From: an uncultured Acholeplasmatales bacterium
GTDB lineage: Bacteria; Bacillota_I; Bacilli_A; ML615J-28; CAG-698
Direction: 5' to 3'
Assembly (NCBI GenBank): GCA_937877075.1
Contig: CALEGD010000051.1
Span: 1 to 35,547, forward strand
Length of the DNA stretch: 35,547 nt
The notes under the pieces are model-generated. The model was not told where the DNA came from and did not search any database. It saw only the letters and a program-made list of their open reading frames with translations. Shown piece after piece: positions 29,883-35,547 of the stretch. The stretch's first letter is position 1. Every line of letters begins with the position of its first letter. Position numbers and translations under genes: made by a program.

Positions 29883-32800
29883 ATGAATGAAAGAAAACAA
29901 AAATTTTTAAAAATATTAAAGGAAATCAATCTGGAAGCTAAGGATTACCGGGAAGGAAAAATCGAGGCCTTAATTATCTCACAAGATCATCGTGTTTGGG
30001 AATTTCGTTTTTCTTTTCCGGAAGTTTTGCCTTTTAAAGCCTTTCTTGGATTGGAGAATGGGCTAAAGCAAAAATATCAAAATTTTGAAATTAAAGTTCA
30101 GCTTGATATCAAATATCGCAATCAAAAAGTTCCGGATTGGATTTTAGAAGAATATTATCGAGACATTCTTGAAAATTTGAGCGAAGAAAAATCACGGTAT
30201 TCAGCTTTGAATGCTTTTAATACCGACTTTTCCGATAATAAAATTACTATCTATGTCGGAGATGAATCCGAAATTGAAATGGTTAATCAACTAACCGAAA
30301 AAATTATTGAGATATTTAATGCTTATTATTTAAACGCAATTAAGTTTATTGTTAAGACTAGCCCTTTTGAAACTCCGATAGATAAAGTAATTGCGGCTAA
30401 TCTGAAAGAAAGTGCCAACCAAGCTTTAAAAGAACAGGAAGCTTATGAAAATCTTTCCCGGAATAATCAGGAACCGGAGAAGAAGCAAAAGACATTCAAA
30501 AGAAAAAAAATCTCTGCTCAGATTAACGGAGAAATTACAACACTGGCACAGGTTCCGGCTTCCGAAGTACAGGTTATCGAACATTATCAGAAATTCGGAA
30601 ATAAGAACTTTGTTGTTCTTGGCGATGTAATTAAAGCGGAAGTTAGAAGGATTAGAGAATATAAGATTTACGAAGCAATAATCTATGACGGCACCGATTC
30701 AATTATTATCAAAACCTTTATTAACGGTTATAATCATCTCGATGAAGATTTTTATCTAACTCATTGTATGAGTGGGCAAAGGGTGAGGGTCTATGGTTAT
30801 GTAGAATATGATAAGTTTTCCAAGGATGTGGTATTAAAAATCCAAGATTTGATCGGGCTTGGTCCAACACCTGTTCAAAGAAAATACGATAATTCTGTAG
30901 AGAAGAGGGTAGAACTCCATGCTCATACAAAGATGTCGACTCTTGATGGTGTAATGGATGTTTCCGAATATGTTCAGGCGGCTTTGGAATATGGTCATAA
31001 GGCTATTGCCGTTACCGACCATTATAATCTTCAGTCTTTGCCGGAATTAAGTAATTTGACTGCAAAAACCGATTTGAAACCAATCTTCGGTCTAGAAGGG
31101 GCTTTAGTTGATGAAGACAGTTTTAAGATTGCTTTAAACGAAGCCGATATTAGTCTTGAAGATGTGACCTTTGTTGTTTATGACTTAGAAACTACCGGCT
31201 TATCCAGTAATTATGATGAAATTATCGAAGTTGCGGCGGTTAAGGTAAAAAAAGGTATCCTTGATGCGGAGTTCTCGACTTATGTAAAACCAAAGCGAGA
31301 CATTCCCGAAAAGATCACCGAGCTTACTAGTATCACCAATGATGATGTTAGGGGCGCTCCCGGAATTAAAGAAGTGATGACTAAGTTTCGGGACTTTATT
31401 CGGGGAACGGTTCTTGTTGCTCACAATGCGACTTTTGATAATTCTCATCTTTATAAGAATCTAAAAGATCTGGGTCTTTTTGAAGGCGAACTTCCGACAA
31501 TCGATACCATGCAGCTTGCTCGGATCCGCTATGGTAATAAACTCAAAACTTTTAATTTAAAAGCTCTGACTAAATATTTTGATGTCGCTCTTCCTCAGCA
31601 CCATCGGGCCATTTATGATGCGAAGGCAACAGCCGAAGTTTTTATCAGAATGCTCTCGGACTTAAGAGAAAATGGAATTGTAAATTATCAAGAGATAAAT
31701 TCTTTGATTAATGAGGAGGAAGCCTATATTCATGCTTATCCTACCCACATTACTTTGCTTGCAAAAAACCGGGTCGGATTAAAGAATTTAAATAAAATAG
31801 TCACCGACTCTCATACCGTTCACTTTCATAGAGAACCGCGGATTATGAAGAAGTTTTTAAACAAACATCGTGAAGGAATTTTAATAGGATCTTCTTGTTG
31901 CAACGGAGAGATTTTTGATATTGCCCTTCGCGACAGTTATGAAAGGCTCTTACAGGCAGTAGAATTTTATGATTATTTGGAAATTCAACCCATATCCCAT
32001 TATCGTCATCTTTTTGACACTAAGGATGAGGTTTATGAAGAAGAATGTATTAAGGATACTTTGAAAAAGATTATTCGAGCCGGGAAGGAAAAGAAGAAGA
32101 TTGTAGTTGCTTCCGGCGATGTTCATATCCTCAATAAAGAAGATTTGAAGTTTAGAGAAATCTTTATTAATGCCCCGCAGGTTGGGGGCGGTGTCCATAA
32201 ATTATATAATATGAAAAATATAGCCTCCCAGCATTTCCTTTCAACCGAAGAAATGTTAGAGGAATTTGCATTTTTAACTCCAGAGCTTGCCAAGAAAATA
32301 GTTATTACCAATAGTAATTTAATAGCTGATCAGGTTGAACGTTTTCCGCTTTTTCCGGATAGACTATTCGCCCCGAGCGATGACTTTATGAAAGATCGTG
32401 GGGTTTCCTCTTTTAAAGAAGCGGTCAGGGATTTAACCTATCGAAAAGCTAAAGAAATTTATGGGGATTCGATTCCTCAATATGTTCTTGACCGGATCAA
32501 AAAAGAACTGGATTCGATTATCGGAAACAATTATGCTTCCATCTATTATATTTCCCATCTACTAGTTGAACACTCACGAGAAGCCGGGTATGTTGTCGGA
32601 AGCCGGGGTTCGGTCGGCTCTAGCTTGGTTGCTTTCTTTATGGGAATTACCGAAGTCAATGGACTAGCTCCCCATTATTATTGTCCGGATTGCCATTTCT
32701 CCGCTTTTAAAAGGAATTCGGAAGAGAAGTCAAAATATGTTCAGGATCAAGCCGTTAGTTCATTTGTTTCCGTACTTCAGGCAACCGGAACCGGATATGA

Positions 32801-34367
32801 CCTTCCGGACCGAACCTGTCCACATTGCGGGGGTAGTCTCGCCAAAGACGGTTGTGATATTCCTTTTGAGACCTTCCTTGGCTTTAAAGGCGATAAGGTT
32901 CCCGATATTGATTTAAATTTCTCCGGAGAATATCAAAGCCAAGCTCATGATTTCTGTCGTGAACTTTTTGGAATTGATAATGCCTTCAGAGCCGGAACCA
33001 TTTCTACAATCGCCGATAAAACCGCTTTTGGTTATGTAAAGGGATATTTGGAAAGACGGGGAATAGAAGCTAGAAATTGTGAGATCAGCCGCCTTTCGGA
33101 TAAAATTACCGGTGTGAAACGCTCTACCGGGCAACATCCTGGCGGAATCGTTGTTATACCAAAAGAAATTGAATATGCCGATCTGATTCCCGTTCAATAT
33201 CCTGCCGATGATATTTCTTCACCATGGCGAACTACCCATTATGATTATCATAAATTTGAAGATAATCTTTTAAAACTGGATATTCTCGGTCATGATGATC
33301 CGACAATGATTCGCCATTTGATGGATTTTGTAGAAGAAGAACCGGAAAACTTCCCCTTCCGTACGGTTGAAGAAATTCCTCTTTCCGACCCCGGAGTACT
33401 TGCTATCTTTTCCGGACTTAATAGTCTCGGAGTTGAAACTTCCCAGGTTAATGAGGTCGTCGGAACCACCGGAATACCAGAATTCGGAACCACACTTTCG
33501 AAAGATATGTTACGGGAGATTAAGCCTAAAACCGTTAACGAACTGATTAAAATATCTGGGCTTAGCCATGGAACCGATGTTTGGAACGGGAACGCCCGAG
33601 ATTATCTCCTGGGCTTAAAACCCGGTATTGAACCGATTCCTTTTAAAGATATAATCGGTTGTCGGGACGATATTATGGTTTATTTGATAGCACAAGGATT
33701 ACCTGCCGTTGAAGCTTTCAAAATTATGGAAAGCGTCAGGAAAGGACGGGGACTTAGCCCAGAACAAGAAAAACTGATGTTGAGGCATGGAGTGGCGAAT
33801 TGGTATATCGATTCCTGTAAGATGATAAAATATATGTTTCCGAAAGCTCATGCCACTGCTTATGTCATTATGGCTTTAAGAATCGCTTGGTTTAAGGTTT
33901 ATCGTCCCCTCTATTATTATGCCGCTTATTTTTCTAGAAGAGCAAATGCCTTTGATATTAATGCCATGGTTAAAGGTTATCAAGGAATTAAAATTCGGGT
34001 TAAAGAAATTGAAGATAAAATCAATCATAAAACTGCTTCAAATAAAGATTTCGATCTTTTTAACACCTTGCTTCTGGCATTAGAAATGACCGCCCGCGGC
34101 TTTACCTTTAATCAAATCGATATTTTTAAATCCGATTGGCGTGATTTTCTGCTTGAAGGTAAGAGTTTAATTATTCCTTTTAAAGCGATGGATTCTTTGG
34201 GTGAAGCAACGGCTAAATCGATTACCGATGCCAGATCAGAACAAATCTTTACTTCTAAGAAAGACATTATGAGAAGAACTAAGGTTAATACCACGATTTT
34301 CGAAAGGTTGAATGAAGTAGGGGCTTTAGGCGGACTTCCGGATGATGACCAAATCGGCTTGTTTTAA
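29883..34367 (+). CDS. polC: DNA polymerase III alpha subunit, PolC type
   Basis: The 1494-residue replicative polymerase of low-GC Gram-positives, with built-in proofreading. Domains in order: N-terminal domain (1-210), OB fold (about 225-325), PHP domain start VELHAHTKMSTLDGV (about 341-400), inserted DnaQ-type exonuclease VVYDLETTG...HNATFDN...HRAIYDAKAT (about 428-590), return of PHP, then the C-family polymerase. The catalytic Asp residues are in PDIDLNFSGEYQ (Asp 1008 and 1010). Helix-hairpin-helix and C-terminal regions follow, ending DDDQIGLF. A zinc ribbon has Cys pairs at 934/937 and 979/982, with a spacer about 20 residues longer than I recall for B. subtilis PolC (1437 residues). 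The PolC family itself supports placement in the Bacillota/Tenericutes. Confidence 0.96.
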   Translation: MNERKQKFLKILKEINLEAKDYREGKIEALIISQDHRVWEFRFSFPEVLPFKAFLGLENGLKQKYQNFEIKVQLDIKYRNQKVPDWILEEYYRDILENLSEEKSRYSALNAFNTDFSDNKITIYVGDESEIEMVNQLTEKIIEIFNAYYLNAIKFIVKTSPFETPIDKVIAANLKESANQALKEQEAYENLSRNNQEPEKKQKTFKRKKISAQINGEITTLAQVPASEVQVIEHYQKFGNKNFVVLGDVIKAEVRRIREYKIYEAIIYDGTDSIIIKTFINGYNHLDEDFYLTHCMSGQRVRVYGYVEYDKFSKDVVLKIQDLIGLGPTPVQRKYDNSVEKRVELHAHTKMSTLDGVMDVSEYVQAALEYGHKAIAVTDHYNLQSLPELSNLTAKTDLKPIFGLEGALVDEDSFKIALNEADISLEDVTFVVYDLETTGLSSNYDEIIEVAAVKVKKGILDAEFSTYVKPKRDIPEKITELTSITNDDVRGAPGIKEVMTKFRDFIRGTVLVAHNATFDNSHLYKNLKDLGLFEGELPTIDTMQLARIRYGNKLKTFNLKALTKYFDVALPQHHRAIYDAKATAEVFIRMLSDLRENGIVNYQEINSLINEEEAYIHAYPTHITLLAKNRVGLKNLNKIVTDSHTVHFHREPRIMKKFLNKHREGILIGSSCCNGEIFDIALRDSYERLLQAVEFYDYLEIQPISHYRHLFDTKDEVYEEECIKDTLKKIIRAGKEKKKIVVASGDVHILNKEDLKFREIFINAPQVGGGVHKLYNMKNIASQHFLSTEEMLEEFAFLTPELAKKIVITNSNLIADQVERFPLFPDRLFAPSDDFMKDRGVSSFKEAVRDLTYRKAKEIYGDSIPQYVLDRIKKELDSIIGNNYASIYYISHLLVEHSREAGYVVGSRGSVGSSLVAFFMGITEVNGLAPHYYCPDCHFSAFKRNSEEKSKYVQDQAVSSFVSVLQATGTGYDLPDRTCPHCGGSLAKDGCDIPFETFLGFKGDKVPDIDLNFSGEYQSQAHDFCRELFGIDNAFRAGTISTIADKTAFGYVKGYLERRGIEARNCEISRLSDKITGVKRSTGQHPGGIVVIPKEIEYADLIPVQYPADDISSPWRTTHYDYHKFEDNLLKLDILGHDDPTMIRHLMDFVEEEPENFPFRTVEEIPLSDPGVLAIFSGLNSLGVETSQVNEVVGTTGIPEFGTTLSKDMLREIKPKTVNELIKISGLSHGTDVWNGNARDYLLGLKPGIEPIPFKDIIGCRDDIMVYLIAQGLPAVEAFKIMESVRKGRGLSPEQEKLMLRHGVANWYIDSCKMIKYMFPKAHATAYVIMALRIAWFKVYRPLYYYAAYFSRRANAFDINAMVKGYQGIKIRVKEIEDKINHKTASNKDFDLFNTLLLALEMTARGFTFNQIDIFKSDWRDFLLEGKSLIIPFKAMDSLGEATAKSITDARSEQIFTSKKDIMRRTKVNTTIFERLNEVGALGGLPDDDQIGLF

Positions 34368-34427
34368 TATTTGTTTAAGAAATTTAGGTTAAAATATCTT
34401 TAGAAAAGTGTTTTTTTAAAAACAATA

Positions 34428-34436
34428 TGATATAAT
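34428..34436 (+). promoter_or_regulatory. Extended -10 promoter of the BI-1 family gene
   Basis: TGATATAAT, an extended -10, 35 bases before the ATG at 34472; no clear -35. No strong terminator was found after polC. Confidence 0.6.
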
Positions 34437-34471
34437 AGTATTGCGATTTAAAATGAAAGGATGTGTGCTTT

Positions 34472-35215
34472 ATGCGTATTAGAAGCAATAATCCCGTTTA
34501 CGGAAGAATAATGAACAGCTCAAAATATCAAAGTTTGTCTGGTGATTATGTAGCCGCAACTTACGGCGGCGTTGCCAGAAAAACAATGTTCTTTTTGATG
34601 CTTGTATTTATTGGGGCTTTTGGTGGACTTTGGTTGATGCAAAGTAATCCTCAAGTTTTTGTAACCGCCTTAGTAATTTCCCTCTTTGGAACGATCTTCT
34701 TTGCGATTATCGGACTCCTCGCTCCTTCGATGTCAAAAATCTTTGGTTCCCTATATTGTCTTGGGCAGGGAATGATCATCGGAGTGGTTTCTTTGGCCTT
34801 TGAGGCGAGTGCCCCGGGAATTGTAATGACTGCACTTTTTTCAACCGTTATCGTACTTGCAATCTCGGTAACTTTGTTTATGACTAATATTGTCAAGGTC
34901 GGAGGCAAATTTATCCGTTTCCTGCTGATCTTTGGAATCTCATTGATCGCCAGCATCTTTTTAATTATGATCATAGACTTGATTTTTAAGACCGGATTCT
35001 TCTCAATAATGATTATTCCAATTGCGGGTTTATCAACCTTCCTCGCCACCCTCTATTTATTCTTTGACTTTCAAAGAATTTATGAGATTGTTGAAGGGGG
35101 AGCGCCGGCGGAATTGGAATGGTATGTTTCCTTCGGACTTGTTTACACTATGATCTGGTTATACATGGAAATCTTGAGATTGCTTTGGATTTTACGAGAT
35201 ATTTTTGATAATTAA
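34472..35215 (+). CDS. Bax inhibitor-1/YccA family membrane protein
   Basis: A 247-residue integral membrane protein. ATG 34472 is preferred because GAAAGGA is 10 bases upstream, while the in-frame GTG 34463 lies right on that site. After a soluble N-terminus (SNNPVYGRI...YVAATYGGVARKTMFFLM) there are seven hydrophobic segments. Family text includes GLLAPSMSKIFGSLYCLGQGMIIG near the middle and the late acidic 'LFFDFQRIYEIVEGGAPAELEWY', where Asp residues of the family's proton/calcium leak pore lie. It resembles the long YccA-like 'Bax inhibitor-1/YccA family' of Bacillota. Role in membrane ion leak or stress is inferred from the family only. It is monocistronic. Confidence 0.88.
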   Translation: MRIRSNNPVYGRIMNSSKYQSLSGDYVAATYGGVARKTMFFLMLVFIGAFGGLWLMQSNPQVFVTALVISLFGTIFFAIIGLLAPSMSKIFGSLYCLGQGMIIGVVSLAFEASAPGIVMTALFSTVIVLAISVTLFMTNIVKVGGKFIRFLLIFGISLIASIFLIMIIDLIFKTGFFSIMIIPIAGLSTFLATLYLFFDFQRIYEIVEGGAPAELEWYVSFGLVYTMIWLYMEILRLLWILRDIFDN

Positions 35216-35218
35216 AGG

Positions 35219-35242
35219 GACGGGACTTTGTCTCGTCTTTTC
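35219..35242 (+). terminator. Intrinsic terminator after BI-1 family gene
   Basis: GACGGGAC-TTT-GTCTCGTC, an 8-bp stem with one G-U pair, followed by TTTTC. Confidence 0.8.
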
Positions 35243-35306
35243 ATTTCCCTTTATTCTTTATTTTTTTTGGTTTTTGTAGTATACTAAATTAAGAAAAAGG
35301 AAAAAT

Positions 35307-35547
35307 ATGATGAAATTACTGATTTATCCTTCGCTTTTACAGGGTCATATTAGTGCCCCACCATCTAAAAGTTTTACCCACCGTGCTTTAATCTGCGCGG
35401 CTCTTTCTTCCGGAAAGTCGGTAATTCACCAACCCTTATTATGCACTGATACCGATGAGACCATCTCTTGTTTAAAAAAGGTCGGCGCTAGTTTTACTTT
35501 CTATGAAGATAAAATTATCGTTTCCGGCTCCGGTCTTAAACCTGATA
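35307..35547 (+). CDS. aroA: 3-phosphoshikimate 1-carboxyvinyltransferase (EPSP synthase), 5' part
   Basis: The frame runs off the window end, giving 80 residues. The product should join shikimate-3-phosphate with PEP in aromatic amino-acid synthesis. The opening GHISAPPSKSFTHRALICAALSSGKS carries the Lys and Ser/Arg residues that bind shikimate-3-phosphate (shown as PPSKSxxHR), followed by DTDETISCLKKVGA, typical of AroA. Two adjacent ATGs (35307 and 35310) both fit AAAAAGG as ribosome site; the first is used here. A weak TATACT (35280-35285) may be its -10. Its presence suggests that the organism can make chorismate, unlike host-restricted mollicutes. Confidence 0.9.
   Translation, partial: MMKLLIYPSLLQGHISAPPSKSFTHRALICAALSSGKSVIHQPLLCTDTDETISCLKKVGASFTFYEDKIIVSGSGLKPD

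Noticed and set aside
34401..34425. Terminator after polC
   Set aside because: The only inverted repeat seen is an A/T-only GTTTTT/AAAAAC stem just before the next promoter, too weak to call as an intrinsic terminator.

Overview
The window is chromosomal DNA from a low-GC, Gram-positive-type bacterium of the Bacillota/Tenericutes. Supporting signs are a PolC-type DNA polymerase III, strong AGGAGG-like ribosome sites, TATAAT promoters (often with an extended TGn), SPaseII lipoproteins, and Bacillota-type DUF1836, DUF2089, DUF1667 and SHOCT-like proteins. TGA is used as a stop beside TAA and TAG, so this is the standard code and not Mycoplasma/Spiroplasma. An anaerobic relative of the Izemoplasma/Acholeplasma/Erysipelotrichia type is my guess, not a proof. 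Nearly all genes lie on the + strand.

Layout. 1-1451: a tandemly duplicated two-gene cassette (lipoprotein plus small signal-anchored protein), with the first copy cut by the window edge. 1627-3213: GPH/MFS sugar transporter. 3387-6377: very large, acidic surface lipoprotein. 6551-8711: D-lactate dehydrogenase-like enzyme, small lipoprotein, DUF1836 protein. 8814-13861: a four-gene operon with a GlpA-like FAD/[2Fe-2S] oxidoreductase, a second FAD oxidoreductase, a DUF1667 protein and an alkyl-DHAP-synthase-like FAD enzyme. This links glycerol-3-phosphate/DHAP redox chemistry to possible ether-lipid synthesis. 13931-15849: LysM protein and cysteine synthase, separated by about 300 bases of hairpin-rich DNA.

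15919-22808 is a cellobiose/cellodextrin locus. Cellobiose phosphorylase (minus strand) is divergent from a LacI regulator, a sugar-binding lipoprotein and two ABC permeases. Both divergent promoters carry the same AAAACGATTT element at about +1. The first permease is split by a frameshift inside its EAA loop, and no ATPase is present, so a shared one elsewhere must serve. 22981: short serine acetyltransferase. 23608-25065: a four-gene operon built from related SHOCT-like modules plus a DUF2089 zinc-ribbon/HTH protein. 25170: a PLP alpha-oxoamine synthase resembling bacterial serine palmitoyltransferase.

26355-26855 contains no credible gene. It holds three tandem, structurally matching units, each with a TATAAT-like box, a short palindrome, a variable hairpin whose stem pairing is kept, an invariant TTGCTC/GAGCAA hairpin with a 9-nt loop, and an intrinsic terminator. 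I read these as three paralogous small RNA genes, the best candidate in the window for something undescribed. 26856-29818: YtcJ-like amidohydrolase, then an unusual fusion of a degenerate CitE/HpcH-like domain to a hemolysin-III membrane domain. 29883-34367: PolC. 34472: Bax-inhibitor-1 family protein. 35307-end: start of aroA.
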